Assembly: GCA_007570785.1 (NCBI GenBank)
Contig: ML664199.1
Span: 16,954,523-17,018,522, forward strand
Source of the DNA: Antilocapra americana
Taxonomy: Eukaryota > Chordata > Mammalia > Artiodactyla > Antilocapridae
Reading direction: 5' to 3'
Length of the DNA stretch: 64,000 bases
The position numbers and the translations under genes are program-made. This document shows, piece by piece, positions 44,263 to 56,044 of this stretch; position 1 is the stretch's first letter, and each line of letters starts with the position of its first letter. The notes under the pieces are model-generated. The model did no database searches. It was given only the letters and a program-made list of their open reading frames with translations, and had not been told where the DNA came from.

Positions 44263-47024
44263 TATTTTTAGCTGTTAAAATCACACAGAAAAGCAAAAGA
44301 TTAAGAGTGTTTAAATGGTCACAAACAAAATCTTGTAATAACACTTTTTTTCTTTTAATAAATGAGGAGTGACAGGACTAGTGCTTCTTTACAGGTTTGT
44401 CACCTTTCAGGTTTCTGACATGCTCCTTTTAGGTTTTAAGGACATTGTCCTCACCAGGAGGTACTACTCTTTGGCTAGTTTGTATTCTTGTTACAGGAGA
44501 TCAAGTCTTCAGGCATCATTTTAATTTTATATTTTGTATTCAAAAGTTAAATTGCTAGTGATCTTTATCTTTGACAGTTTTTAAAGGAAATAAGTGGATA
44601 CTCCATTATTCATACGAATGAGGATCCAGTGATAAAGATTCCTCCCAATTAGTGGTAATCATTTTTGGCTCTGGAATGCCTGAAGGATTTTTTTCCTACT
44701 TATTTCTTTCTTAGACAAACAATACAATAGAACATTTTCAGAGGCTAGCACAATGATGGGGAGTGTATTCCAGAATATGCCAAGTAATACAGGGCCGCTA
44801 ACCTCAGCTTAAAAACTCACTGCAGAAAATCCGGGGGCCTGGAAGGGGAGGGTGGGGAATCTCGTGTTGAATTAAGTTCTCTACTGTATCTAATTAATGT
44901 TTTATTCCAGTAGAGTGCCACTTTGGTTCCTACTTTAACTTAAATATTTAGAGAAAATACAGGAAAGTTTGTGAGAAAATGAAGTCTTGTCTAAACACGC
45001 TGGTCTCAGTTTCTATTTATGCAGAAACCCCAGTCAGTCCAGTGAGACCCACATATTCAACATCACCATAAATTCACATGGTGTCCTAGATGCTTTGGGA
45101 GATGGCAGCCAACTGCACATTCAATAATCAAAACCAAAAATATTTTAATATATAAGTGAGTAAAAACGGATTCTCCTAGTTAAGTCTGGGCCCATCATTT
45201 AAAGATGTTGAGCGCCTGGAATTTTTATGTGCCTTGGTGAGGCCACAGGTTCCTCTGACAGATAATCTGTTGTTATTACTGGCTGTAGGCAGTAATAAAG
45301 GGCAGAGTCAGGAAGGACAAAGAATTACAGTACAGAATTTTCAATAATGTGTTCATGTCAAGAAGAGTGGGGCCGTTTCTGATAAGGAAGAAGTGTTAAT
45401 TTTAAACAGCTGTGAATGTACTTTCTGTGATCTCCTCCTGAAAAGTAACAGTGGGGTAATTCATGGGCCGCAGGTCACAAGATGAGTTTGAGTAATCGAT
45501 CCCTAAGTGAAACCACAGAGAGGAGAAGTCAATACTGAAGGAGGTGATACAGTTCAGCCCTGGGTTGGAACACAGAGTCTTTTACAATTCTGTGTTCTTG
45601 CCCCAGGTTTAGATTTGGCAGAGGCCACTTCCCTCCTCCAAGCCCTGCCACTCCCTTACAGTGAATCAACACTTCTTAGTAACTATGAGAGCACAGGATA
45701 AAAATTACTCCTACATTAGAGTTTCAGAAATGACAGTTGAAAATTATGCAGCACTCCTACTGCCCTGGCTAACTCTTAGTAGCACACTCATTTTGATGCT
45801 TAAGGAAATGGAATACAATTTTTCTACACTGATTGAGAGTTTTTATCAATACATTTGGCTGGAAGAATGATTAACTGCCCAAGTCTACGAAATTGGGTAA
45901 GAGCCTGTTATTTTGGTGAAGGCACATATATATGAAGATCTATCTGCACGCTATTAGATACAAATACTGAATAAGGGTTGAGTTAGAAGTTGAGTGCGTC
46001 ACAGTTTCAGATTGGACCGTTAGTATTAGGATACATTCAGTTTTAAATCCAGCCTTAATACTTATGTGTGTTTAGAGTATCTGTTTTTCAAAGAATGAGT
46101 AACCATCTCCTCCTCAACCCCCAAATCTGGGGTGGTTTAGCTTAGTACTAGATGTTAAGGGACTGGGGGTTTTGTTCGATTCTTCTTGAGGAGTTTGGAG
46201 TAAATTACTGTTCTATCTCTTATTTCTCTTACTTGACTTACAGAATATGCACACTTATTCTGGCTCCCCTGCTTCTGAAACTGTCACACATGTAACACTC
46301 TTTATGGTACAGCTTTAAAATATCTGGAATAGTGATATTTTATGACTTTGTTAACCTAAGGTATTGTTATATGCATGAATAGTGGTACCAATGTTGCATA
46401 GAATAAGAACAGAACTGTGTAAATGGATGTTATATTATTTAATCTTTATTATTTTTCATATTTTATAAAAATTCCACAGATACTTGGGACTATGAAGTGA
46501 GATGCAGAGTACCACACTTAATTGTTTTCAGATTCCACCTCTGAGCTCAGAGCTAAAAATCTCAAGGACTGAGGATTTAAGTGGCCGTATAGGAATGAAA
46601 CAGGCCGGTACTCAAAGCTGCCACCATTATGGTTTGATTTTTGCAAAACTTCCAAATCATCTTCTCAGAAAGCTAAACCCCAGCTGCTCTTCAAGATAAG
46701 CCCCGATGACAGAGTGGCTGTGAAAGCAGAATCTCATAGATAAAGAGAAATATGGACAGACTCAGGCTAGTTGAACAATAGAATAGCTCCTTCCTCTTTG
46801 AAAGGAAAGGAAGATAGATGGAAGTAATGAATTCCAATGCCTTATAACTTGCTTTAGGGAAAGAGATCACATTTACTATAAATTAGGAAGAAGGAATTTA
46901 CATAAAGTATAGAATAGATTAGAAAATAGTAGACGTATAGGATCAGACAGATCTTCAGCATTAAACAGGAACTAAGATAATAATACAGACTATAATTCTA
47001 TAAATGGTTAGATAAGAACCATAA
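44263..47024. other. Unassigned, repeat-poor sequence
   Basis: About 2.7 kb with no recognised young repeat and no coding signal. Frames at 45507-45870 and 46502-46699 are short and domain-free. Confidence 0.5.
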
Positions 47025-47490
47025 TAATAGCAACAAGCTAACATTTAAAGAGTGTTGCCCAGGTGACTCAGCAGTCAAGAACCTGCCTGTAATGCAGGAG
47101 ATCCAGCTTTGATACCTGGGTCGGGAAAATTCCCTGAAGAAGGAAATGACAACCCACTCCAGTATTCTTGTCTGGGAAATCCCATGGACAGAGGAGCCTG
47201 GAGGGCTGCAGTCCATGGGGTCGCAAAGAGTCAGACATGACTTAACGACTAAACAACAATATTTAAAGAGTGCTCAATGTTTATTAGACACAGAAATATA
47301 TATTATCTGTTGGTTAGATACCCATGTGCAAGGCAGATGTTGTCTTTATCCCTATTGTGGAGGTGAAGAAATCAAGGTATAAAGAGATTAAGACTCTTAC
47401 TCAAGGTCATTCATAGCTCTGCTAGCTTTTAGATCCAGGGAACCTGATTGCAGAAACCATGTCGTTAACCAGTGTACCATACTGCCTCCC
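47025..47490 (-). mobile_element. MIR SINE split by a Bov-tA
   Basis: The left part 'atagcaacaagctaacattt' and the right part 'gtgctcaatgtttattagac', 'gtgcaaggcagatgttgtct', 'ctcaaggtcattcatagctc', 'gtgtaccatactgcctccc' form one inverted MIR when the intervening SINE and one target copy are removed. Confidence 0.85.
47041..47272 (+). mobile_element. Bov-tA SINE with 14-bp target duplication, inside MIR
   Basis: Element about 47055-47258: 'ttgcccaggtgactcagcag' to 'agtcagacatgacttaacga' plus tail. Target duplication acatttaaagagtg (47041-47054) and atatttaaagagtg (47259-47272), one mismatch. Confidence 0.95.
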
Positions 47491-48595
47491 ATGAATCTGA
47501 GAGTCTAGTTCATCTGTAAGTGTTAATGGGGAGGGTCTGGTGCAGATTGGTGGAATATGGCCCTAACAGAGATGAAGTTCTAGATTCTTTGGGAAGTGGC
47601 ACAAATACCTTAAATATCAAGGTAATCCTAAGAAAAAGTTCATCCCAAAGGACACTGGGTACTATGGGAGTCTCCCGCTAAGTACTGGGGACCTGTAACC
47701 AAGAGATTAAGACTTCTCAGTGAGAAACCCATTCACAGGAAACTGGGATACAAGACAAGGACCCAATCATGGTGGACTGGACTAAAAATCAGAGGAATAG
47801 TAATTCAGGGCAGAGGCAGGAAGATCTTGACAGAGGTTTTCTTATGTTATTTCCCCTGCTGAGGGCTGGAGTTGGCCCTGGAGTCAGAGGCATAACTTTG
47901 AGTCAGGTTAATTTAATAGATTCAGCTCAGAGAGAAAGAGAAGCAGGGGCAGGGAGCCAGGTAGGCCATTACAAATTAACCCAACTGGGTTAGAGTTCCT
48001 GGCAAGAGGCTAATTTTACTAATATCATTTCTCCACTAAAGCAGCCCTTGCTTTTGTGGGACATGGTGGGAGGTCACATAAATAGCAAAGACATTGAAAT
48101 ACTCAAGGACTGTGGAACAGGGAGATGAATTTTCATGCCATAATTGAAAAATTCAATAGAATCCTTTCACATATGTCTTATGGCCTAATCAAAGTTGTTA
48201 TTATTTTTTAAAAACCATAGTATGTTATGTAATTTGTCGATTGTAGGGTTTGCTAGGCCATTTGGGAGATTATTAGGAAGAATAATTGAATATGAAATTG
48301 TTTAATTATTCATATTACTTGTTTCTAATGTTTATAATAACTATTGGAGGATGTCTGTAATTTGAGGAGCTCCTGATTTGTATCCTTAAAAGACAGAGTG
48401 AATATTCAAGATAGTCGTATTCTGGAAGATTATTTATTTATTTAGTTTTCATTTGCTAGTCCTGTCTTTTATTCCATGGAGGAAAAAAATAAAAAGCAAG
48501 TAGTGTTTATCCTACTACCTCCATATTTCATAACAGCCCTAAAAACTATACAACTGTATATTCCTTCCAAAGGTTACAATTTCCTAGATCTAGTT
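47491..48595. other. Unassigned non-coding sequence
   Basis: No recognised repeat or gene. Frame 47769-47993 (74 codons) has no domain. Confidence 0.5.
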
Positions 48596-48812
48596 ATTCA
48601 GTTCAGTCGCTCAGTCATGTCCAACTCTTTGTGACCCCATGGACTGAAGCACACCAGGCCTCCCTGTCCATCACCAATTCCTGGAGTTTACTCAAACTCA
48701 TGTCCCTTGAGTCAGTGATGCCATCCAACCATCTCATCCTCTGTTGTCCCCTTCTCCTCCCATCTCCGATTCTCTTTCCCAGAATCAGGGTCTTTTCCAG
48801 TGAGTCAGTTCT

Positions 48813-49316
48813 TCACATCAGGTGGCCAAAGTATTGGAGTTTCAGCTTCAGCATCAGTCCTTCCAATGGATATTCAGGCCTGATCTCCTTGAGGATGGAC
48901 TGGTTGGATCTCCTTGCAGTCCAAGGAACTCTTAAGAGTCTTCTCCAACACCACAGTTCAAAAGCATCAATTCTTTGGTGCTCAGCTTTCTTATCTTTCC
49001 TTGCTATTCTTTGGAACTCTGCATTCAAATGGGTATATCTTTCCTTTTCTCCCTTGCCTTTCATGTCTCTTCTTTTCACAGCTATTTGTAAGCCCTCCTC
49101 AGACAGCCATTTTGCTTTTTTGCATTTCTTTTTCTTGGGGAGGGTCTTGATCCCTGTCTCCTGTACAGTGTCACGAAACTTAATCCATAGTTCATCAGGC
49201 GCTCTGTCTATTAGATCTAGTCCCTTAAATCTATTTCTCACTTCCACTGTATAATCATAAGGGATTTGATTTAGGTCATACCTGAATGGTCTAGTGGTTT
49301 TCCCTACTTTCTTCAA
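48813..49316 (-). pseudogene. In-frame fusion ORF: BovB endonuclease linker joined to C-terminal domain (167 codons)
   Basis: The frame begins KKVGKTTRPFRYDLNQIPYD (end of the endonuclease and linker) and reads through QRIARKDKK directly into AEHQRIDAFELWCWRRLLRV, the BovB C-terminal region, with no stop. In the other BovB copies these are separated by the whole RT. The joint lies in an 8-bp stretch, gctttctt at 48985-48992, present on both sides of the deletion in the copy at 15.8-18.7 kb (15928-15935; aagaaagc at 18307-18314). Upstream, an 11-bp loss near 49336 and other breaks separate it from the endonuclease core, so a product is unlikely. Confidence 0.85.
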
Positions 49317-49387
49317 TTTCAGTCTGAATTTGGCAATATGATCTGAGCCACAGTCAGCTCCCAGTCTTGTTTTTGCTGCCTATATAG

Positions 49388-49918
49388 AGCTTCTCCATCT
49401 TTGGCTGCAAAGAATATAATCAATCTGATTTTGGTGTTGACCGTTTGGTGATGTCCATGTGTAGAGTCTTCTCTTGTATTGTTGGAAGAAGGTGTTTGCT
49501 ATGACCAGTGCGTTCTGTTCAGAAAACTCTATTATCCTTTGCCCTGCTTCATTCTGTACTCCAAGGCCAAATTTGCCTGTTATTCCAGGTGTTTCTTGAC
49601 TTCCTAGTTTTGCATTCCAGTCTCCTTTAATGAAAAGGAAATCTTTTTGGGTGTTAGTTCTAGAAGGTCTTGTAGGTCTTCATAGAATTATTCAACTTCA
49701 GCTTCTTCAGCATTACTGGTCAAGACATAGACTTGGATTACCGTGCTATTGAATGGTTTGCCTTGGAAACAAACAGAGATCATTCTTTCATTTTTGAGAT
49801 TGCATCCAAGTACTGCGTTTTGGACTCTTTTGTTGACTATGATAGCTACTCCATTCCTTCTAAGGGATTCTTGCCCACAGTAGTAGATACAATGGTCATC
49901 TGAGTTAAACTCACCCAT
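49388..49918 (-). pseudogene. BovB endonuclease N-terminal and core relic
   Basis: The 76-codon frame 49918-49688 begins MGEFNSDDHCIYYCGQESLR and has RRNGVAIIVNKRVQNAVLGC and MISVCFQGKPFNSTVIQVYV, the first third of the endonuclease. Further left, out of frame, DNA still encodes NQIDYILCSQRW-type sequence (about 49390-49435), which the copy at 16.35 kb lacks. Breaks near 49687 and 49650 interrupt the reading frame. Confidence 0.82.
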
Positions 49919-50604
49919 TCTCGTCCATTTTAGATTCCTAAAATGTCAGTGTCAGTGTCACTCTTGCCATCTCCTGTTTGACCACTTCCAATTTGCCTTG
50001 ATTCATTTACCTAAAATTCCAGGTTCCTATGCAATATTGCTCTCAGAGCATCAGACCTTGCTTCCATCACCAGTCACATCCACAACTGGGTGTTGTTTTT
50101 GTTTTGTCTCCATCTCTTCGTTCTTCCTGGAGTTATTTCTCCACTGATCTCCAGTAGTATATTGGACACCAAATGACCTGGGGAGTTCATCTTTCAGTGT
50201 CCTATCTTTTTGCCTTTTCATGCTGTTCATGAGGTTCTCAAGGCAAGAATACTGCAGTGGTTTGCCATTCCCTTCTCCAGTGGACCACATTCTTTCAGAC
50301 CTCTCCACCATGACCTATCTGTCTTTGGTGACCCGACACAGCACGGCACATAGTTTCATTGAGTTAGAGAAGGCTGTGGTCCATGTGATTAAATTTGTTA
50401 GTTTTCTGTGATTGTGGTTTTCAGTCTGTCTGCCCTCTGATGGAGAAGGATAAGAGGCTTATGGAAGCTTCCTGATGGGAGAGACTGACTGAGGGGGGAA
50501 ATGGTCTTGTTCTGATGGGTGAGGCCATGCTCAGTAAGTCTTTAATCCAGTTTTCCTTGATGAGTGGAGCTGTGTTCCCTCTGTACCATTTACCTGGGGC
50601 CAAA

Positions 50605-51072
50605 CTATGGTGGAGGTAATGAAGATTATGGTGGCCTCCTTCAAAATATCCCATGCATGCACTGCTACACTCTGCCCCCTACCCTGCAGCAGGCCACCAC
50701 CAACCCACGCGTCTGCTGGGGACTCCTGGACACTGACAGGCAAGTCTGTGTCAGTCTCTTGTGGGGTCACTGCTCCTTTCTCCTGAGTCCTGGTACACAA
50801 ATTTCTGTCTGTGCCCTCTAAGAGTCTATTTCTCAGTCCTTTGTAAGTTCCGGCAGCTCTATGGTGGGGTTAATGGCGACCTCCTCCAAGAGGGCTTATG
50901 CTGTACCCAGGTCTGCTGCACCCAGAGCCCGTGTCCCTGTGGCAGTCCACTGCTGACCCATACCTCCTCAAGAGAGGCTCAAACACAGTTCTGTCTCAGT
51001 CTCTGTGGGGTCTCTGGGTTCTGGTGCACACAAGATTTGTTTGAGCCCTCTGAGTGTCTCTGGCCGGAATAG
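50605..51072 (-). repeat. Two diverged tandem units (~230-250 bp) in the BovB upstream region
   Basis: Unit 1 begins at 50605 and unit 2 at 50859, both with 'ctatggtgg'. They share 'cagtctcttgtggggtcact' / 'cagtctctgtggggtctctg', 'ctggtacacaaatttctgt' / 'ctggtgcacacaagatttgt' and 'gccctctaagagtct' / 'gccctctgagtgtct' in the same order. Tandem upstream units are typical of LINE internal promoters. Confidence 0.8.
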
Positions 51073-51131
51073 GGTTTGATTCTAAACGCAGATTTGACCC
51101 TCCTACAGTCTTGCTGGGGCCTCTGCTTTGC

Positions 51132-51321
51132 CCTTGGATGTGGTGTATCTCCTCACAGCCGCTCCAGCACCTCCTGTCTTACTGGGGTTTCTCTGACCTT
51201 GGACATGGGGTATCTCCTCATGGCCAGTCCAGCGGAGCACAGCCACCGCTCCTGACCTTGGACATGGGGGAATCTCTTCATGGCTGCTTGCCGCTCCAGC
51301 GCCACACAGCCACCGCTCGCT
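51132..51321 (-). promoter_or_regulatory. Three short tandem monomers at the BovB 5' end
   Basis: Units begin at 51132, 51197 and 51256 (spacing 65 and 59 bp). Each starts 'ccttggatgtggtgtatctc' or 'ccttggacatggggtatctc', and each runs into 'ccgctccagc' or a variant. Being GC-rich, repeated and at the extreme 5' end, they are likely internal-promoter monomers. That function is inferred from other LINEs. Confidence 0.6.
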
Positions 51322-51325
51322 AAGT

Positions 51326-51756
51326 GCTGTTAAAAATTTTCCCCTGAATGTTTTTAAGAACCTGGTTTAGTTTTATTTGTGCTAGGAAGCTATTTTCTAG
51401 ATGAATGGCATGATAGAGGGTTATTTCTATCCAGAAATACTTCTCTTGCTTAATCGGTGCACTTCTCACGTCCTGTCCAGTAAATAGCTTTGTTATGAAA
51501 TGGGTCTGAGATGTATAAAAGAAAAAATGTTAAAACATAGAATGTATCCAGGAAATGCAGTTACTTTCTATTAACATAAATTTTCTCAATTGATATAGTT
51601 CATTTGCAGTTTTGAGTCTTATCTCACATAGAGACTTGGCCTGAGATGGAGAATGAGCATGGGTTTGAGTTGGAACCTGTGCTAAATGCAGGTATCACTG
51701 TTTAAAGAGCTGCCAATTTAGTTCACCTCTGAGTTTGTGTTTTGATGTGTCAGTTG
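51326..51756. other. Unassigned non-coding sequence
   Basis: Right flank of the BovB. Nothing recognisable. Confidence 0.5.
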
Positions 51757-52025
51757 CTAATTAGCTGGTAAAGAATCCACCTGCAATGCTGGAGACTCTG
51801 GTCTGATGCCTGGGTCAGGAAAATCACCTGGAGAAGGCATAGGCCACCCGCTACCTTCTTTTGGGCTTCCTTGGTGGCTCAGCTGGTAAAGAATCAGCCT
51901 GCAATGTGGGTGACTTGGGTTCAACCCCAGGGTTGGGAAGATCTCCTGGCAAAGGGAATGGCTACCCACTCCAGTATTCTGGCCTGGACTCCATGGGGTT
52001 GCAAAGAGCCGGTCAAGTGAGCTTT
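51757..52025 (+). mobile_element. Bov-tA SINE with duplicated tRNA-like head
   Basis: First head 'gctggtaaagaatccacctg' (51761) with a short body piece to 'ggccacccgctacc', then a second head 'ttggtggctcagctggtaaa' (51872) and body 'ccactccagtattctggcct'. The order mirrors the inverted dimeric copy at 23137-23446. The body is internally shortened before 'ctccatggggttgcaaagag'. Confidence 0.9.
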
Positions 52026-52257
52026 CTTTCAGTCACTGATAATACCTGTCTAGAAGGGTCCTTATGAAAAAACAAATGTATATAAAATTGCAAATTAGGC
52101 TTTCAGTAAAAGCTGTTACCACTCATTGGCATCAGAACTGTCCACTCAAGACAGTTATATAATTTATCAGAAAATGGTTTTGATAGCAGAGACTGTTTCC
52201 TGCCTTCCTGGGCACTCCACACAGCCTGCTGCGCCACTAGCTGTTGTTATCTGCAGT

Positions 52258-52355
52258 TAATAATGACAGTTTGGTATGCATCCAGCACTGTGGTGAGTGA
52301 TGTGCATGTATTATTTCATTTAATCACAATAGCAATCCTTTGAGATAATTTTTGG
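52258..52355 (-). mobile_element. MIR SINE fragment
   Basis: 'catccagcactgtggtgagt', 'gtattatttcatttaatcac' and 'aatagcaatcctttgagata' follow the inverted MIR 3' half. Confidence 0.75.
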
Positions 52356-53160
52356 TCTCTGACTTTCTGCCTTGACTTTGGCCTATGTGTGTTTTCTTTT
52401 AAAACCAGTATTCTTTTGACTTTTATCTGCCTTATTCTATGCACATTTTGCATTAATGACTTTTTGCAGCCAACTATAGGTTAGGAGGCATTGGAATATA
52501 AACAGAGAATCAGAACTGATTTGGCTCAAAAAACAAAAGGATCTCTTTCTTTTTTCATACATACAACTGAGTAATTTTCCACTGGGCTCTATTTCTCTGT
52601 GATTCTTTTCTGTCTTCCTTCATAGCTTCCCTCATTGTATTAGAAATGGCTGAAGCACTTCTTGATGTGATATCTTTACATTTTCCATGGATATGGAGAA
52701 CTCCTATTCTCCCAGACAAAATTGTTGACTTCTGTTGACTGGATCAATTTCAATACTGTGTTACATTTGACATAATCACAGGGACTAGGGGTGTAGGAGT
52801 GCATTTGATGGGCTTATCCCTACCCTTCTTTCAATCAATCACTGGACAGAGGAATAATGTTAATCTACTTAGTTCAGATCCATGGAGGAGGGTAGTGGAG
52901 CAGGTAAAGGGGTACTGGAAAGTATTTCTAATCTCACATGGAAAGCTGTCAACATTTTATCCTCAGTTATGATACTATAGGTTGTTCTTTTTTTTAATGT
53001 TCTTTATTAGTTTAAGGAAATTGCCATTACAGTTGGCTAGAAGTTATTTTTTAAAATCATGAATGAAAGCTGACTTTTATTAATTTTTTTCTAAATCTTT
53101 TGTGTTCATGTGGATTCTTTATTGTCATTGTCTAAATTACATTGATTTTAAAATAGCTTT
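52356..53160. other. Unassigned non-coding sequence
   Basis: Nothing recognisable. Confidence 0.5.
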
Positions 53161-53377
53161 GAAAAGTGAAAGTGAAGTCACTTAGTCATGTCTGACTCTT
53201 TGTGACCCCATGGACTGTAGCCTACCAGGCTCCTCAGTCAATGGGATTTTCCAGGCAAGAATACTGGAGTGGGTTGCCATTTCCTTCTCCAGGTGATCTT
53301 CCCAACCCAGGGATCGAACCTGGGTCTCCCGCATTGTAGGCAGACGCTTTACCGTCTGAGCCACCAGGGAAGTCTTT
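53161..53377 (-). mobile_element. Bov-tA SINE
   Basis: 'aaagtgaaagtgaagtcact' to 'ctgagccaccagggaagtct'. Full-length and well preserved, inserted at the left edge of an old L1. Confidence 0.95.
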
Positions 53378-53463
53378 AGTAGGACTTTAATAGCTTTAGT
53401 GGGATATAATAACATATAATAAATTGTACATATTTGTAGTATATAGAATAGTTTGATCATTTT

Positions 53464-53490
53464 TCACACACACACACACACATATATATA
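53464..53490. repeat. (CA)n(TA)n microsatellite
   Basis: About nine CA units followed by TA units. Likely length-polymorphic. Confidence 0.92.
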
Positions 53491-54149
53491 CATACTTGTG
53501 AAATCATCCCTGAAATAAAAATAATGAACATATATGTCACTCCTCTCCAAAAGTTTTCTCATGTCCCTCTGTATTCCCTCTTTGATCCTTTCCCCCTCAC
53601 TCATTCCTCTATATAGGCTCTGAGGCAACTACTGATCTGTCTTTGGTCACTGCAGATTACTGGTTGAATTTGAATGTTCAACTTACTTCCCATTTCTAAA
53701 GTAAATCAGATGTAATCATTATGTATTAGCTCTTTTTCTTACATATTTCTGTATTCATTTACTGTGCATCTAGCTTCTGTGTTTATAAATGAGATTGGCC
53801 CATAATTTTTTTCTTTCTATAAACTAATGCCCTTGTCATACTTTGTATAACAGATAAGCTGGTTTCATAAAATGAGCTGGAGGATGTTTTTCATTCTCTT
53901 TTCTATTCTCTGGGAGAATTTATCTAAGATACTATTTTTTCCTGAAGTATTTGGTTTGAATCAACCAGTGAAACAACTAGGCCTACAGTTTTCCTTGTGG
54001 GAAGATTTTTAATTAATGATTTGATTTTAAAGTAGAGAACTGTTTACATTTTCTTTCTTATGCTGTCAGTTTTTGTAAGATGAATGTTTTCTTGCCCTTT
54101 TTATTGAAATATAATGTACATACTGTAATGTGTATAATATTAAGCATAA

Positions 54150-54405
54150 AGCTTGATTTTTTTTAAATTTTCTTTATTGTGTTGGTTTTGCCATACATTG
54201 ACATGAAACTGCCATGGGTTTACATATGCTCCCCCTCCAGAACCCCCCTCCCTCCTCCCTCCCGATTCCCTCCCGCTGGGTCATCTCGGTGCACCAGCCC
54301 CGAGCATCAGCCCTGGGCTGGCAATTGATTTCACATATGATAATTAACATGTTTCAATGCCATTCTCCCATATCATCCCACCTTTGCCCTCTTCCACACA
54401 AATGC
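54150..54405 (-). mobile_element. Young ruminant L1 3' end nested in old L1
   Basis: T run, 'ttggttttgccatacattga', 'tgggtttacatatgctcccc', a CCCTCCT-rich tract (54244-54265) and 'ccgagcatcagccctgggct' to about 54400. Same family as 39416-39589, but it extends further into the 3' UTR ('acatgtttcaatgccattct'). Confidence 0.9.
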
Positions 54406-55315
54406 ACTATTTATTGATATAACATTCATAATAGTCTTATATTTTAATATCTGAAGACTCCATAATGATATTGCCCCTTTTATTCCTGATACCGATTATT
54501 TAAGCTTACCATTTTTATCTCATTACTCTCCATCAAGGTTTATAAACTTGCTTGTCACTTCAGAGAAACATGTTTTATCTTTGTTGATCTTCTCCATCGT
54601 ATATTTGTCTTCTATTTTATTTATTGCTGTTTTTATGTTTTTATTTCTATCCTCTTATTTTCTGTAGATATGTTTTTTTGAATAACTTCTTTTTAGCTCA
54701 TTGTCTTTTAGCTTTATTCTCTAATATATATATATTTGGAGACACAAATTTTCATCTTGAAGTAGGATAAATGTGTCTCATAAATTTTCATGAACATTCA
54801 CTTCAAAATATGTTTAATTTTCATTGTGATTTCTTCTTTGACCATGGGTTATTAGGAGGTGTATTTCTTAGTTTACAAGCATTATAGATTTTTCTAAGAG
54901 TATTTTTGTTATTGACTTCTAGTCTAATTCCCACGTGGTCCAAGAATTTACTTTGAATAAAAGTAAATCATACCAATAATGTTTGTTAGAATTTGTGGCA
55001 ATTTGCTTTCACATAGGGTTGATTTTTTATAATGATACATATATATTTGAAAGCAGTGCATATTCAGTGTAGGGTACAGTGTACTATGTGTGATTATTAG
55101 GTCACATATACAAACTGTGTTCTTCAAATCTTGTGTATCCTTGTAAATTATTTCTTCTGCACCTCAAAAAGATATGCTAAAATCTATTTTTTTAATTTCC
55201 CTATTTTGTTTTGTCAATATTTGTTTAATATATAATCTTGGGCTATATTATTAGATATATAAAACTCTAGAATTAATATTTTTTTACTAAAGAACTTTTA
55301 TCATTTTGAAATATA

Positions 55316-55398
55316 TCAGAGGAGCCTGATGGGCTGCCATCTGTGGGGTCGCCCAGGATCGGACACGACTGAAGCGACTTAGCAGCAGCAACAGCAAT
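55316..55398 (+). mobile_element. Bov-A2 3' end fragment
   Basis: 'cagaggagcctgatgggctg', 'cggacacgactgaagcgact' and 'tagcagcagcaacagcaata' are the last ~80 bp of Bov-A2 in direct orientation. It sits inside the old L1. Confidence 0.9.
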
Positions 55399-56044
55399 AA
55401 TGGTTTTTGCCTTAAAGTCTCCTGTGCTTGATACAAATATGGTTTGTATACTATAGTTTATGCATTTTCTTTTTATATGTAAAAATCCTCTAATATATTA
55501 TTATATACTTAATATCCCCTAGTATATTATTATAACTATCGTTATATTCAGTTAAAATTCATTTATATTTGTCCACATTTGTCCTTTTTGTTGTTCTTCA
55601 TTCCTTCCTGCATCTTTAGTGTTTTCTTTAAAGTAGATTAAAGAAATTAATCTACTTTCTTTAGGTGATATTTGTCTAATATTTGCTCCTTTGAAATTAA
55701 TTTTTTTCTCAGTTTTCTTCTATCATTATCTCTTTAATTTTCAACATTTTACTATATTGTGCTGCAGGGTGCTTTTCTTTTTACTTATCTTGCTTTAGGT
55801 TCAGAGAACTACTTGAATCTATGATTTTTGTTTGTCTTGAGAAAGTCTCAGCCATTATCTTCTCAGATACTACTTTTTTCTCATTCTCTCTTCCCTCCCT
55901 TTGGAGACTTTTCCACCAAATTTCTGGTCACACCTGAAAGGGTACCTGGTAACCTATTTGCCTCTCTATATCTTGTTCACATACTCATTTCTAATTACCT
56001 TGCTGATTTCTAACAAGCAAGCCTTGGGACTTTTGAAAATATTG

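Larger units (their letters stand above)
48596..51325 (-). mobile_element. BovB LINE with full upstream region but internal RT deletion
   Basis: From left to right this is inverted: 3' end ('ttcagttcagtcgctcagtc', 48598), C-terminal part to 48992, then an abrupt jump into the endonuclease linker and endonuclease (48993-49918), then the upstream untranslated region with tandem units (50605-51321). About 1.3-1.4 kb covering the RT core is missing, judged against the copy at 15.8-18.7 kb. No clear target duplication was found. Confidence 0.92.
53378..56040 (-). pseudogene. Old L1M, decayed, with nested insertions
   Basis: Reverse L1 phrases in ORF order: 3' UTR-like start ('gggatataataacatataat'), RT region ('gagattggcccataattttt', 53790; 'ctggtttcataaaatgagct', 53858), central ORF2 ('atttcttctttgaccatggg', 54828) and an upstream part ('gagaaagtctcagccattat', 55839). 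No frame longer than 61 codons matches L1. A young L1 end and a Bov-A piece are inserted. Confidence 0.72.

Noticed and set aside
50338..51325. GC-rich region as a CpG-island gene promoter with coding frames (85-103 codons)
   Set aside because: It is continuous with the BovB endonuclease on the minus strand and is built of tandem units, so it is better explained as the LINE upstream region.
20900..53400. Repeated ~200-bp SINE units as a CRISPR-like array
   Set aside because: Units are dispersed, in both orientations and bounded by their own target duplications; this is vertebrate DNA.
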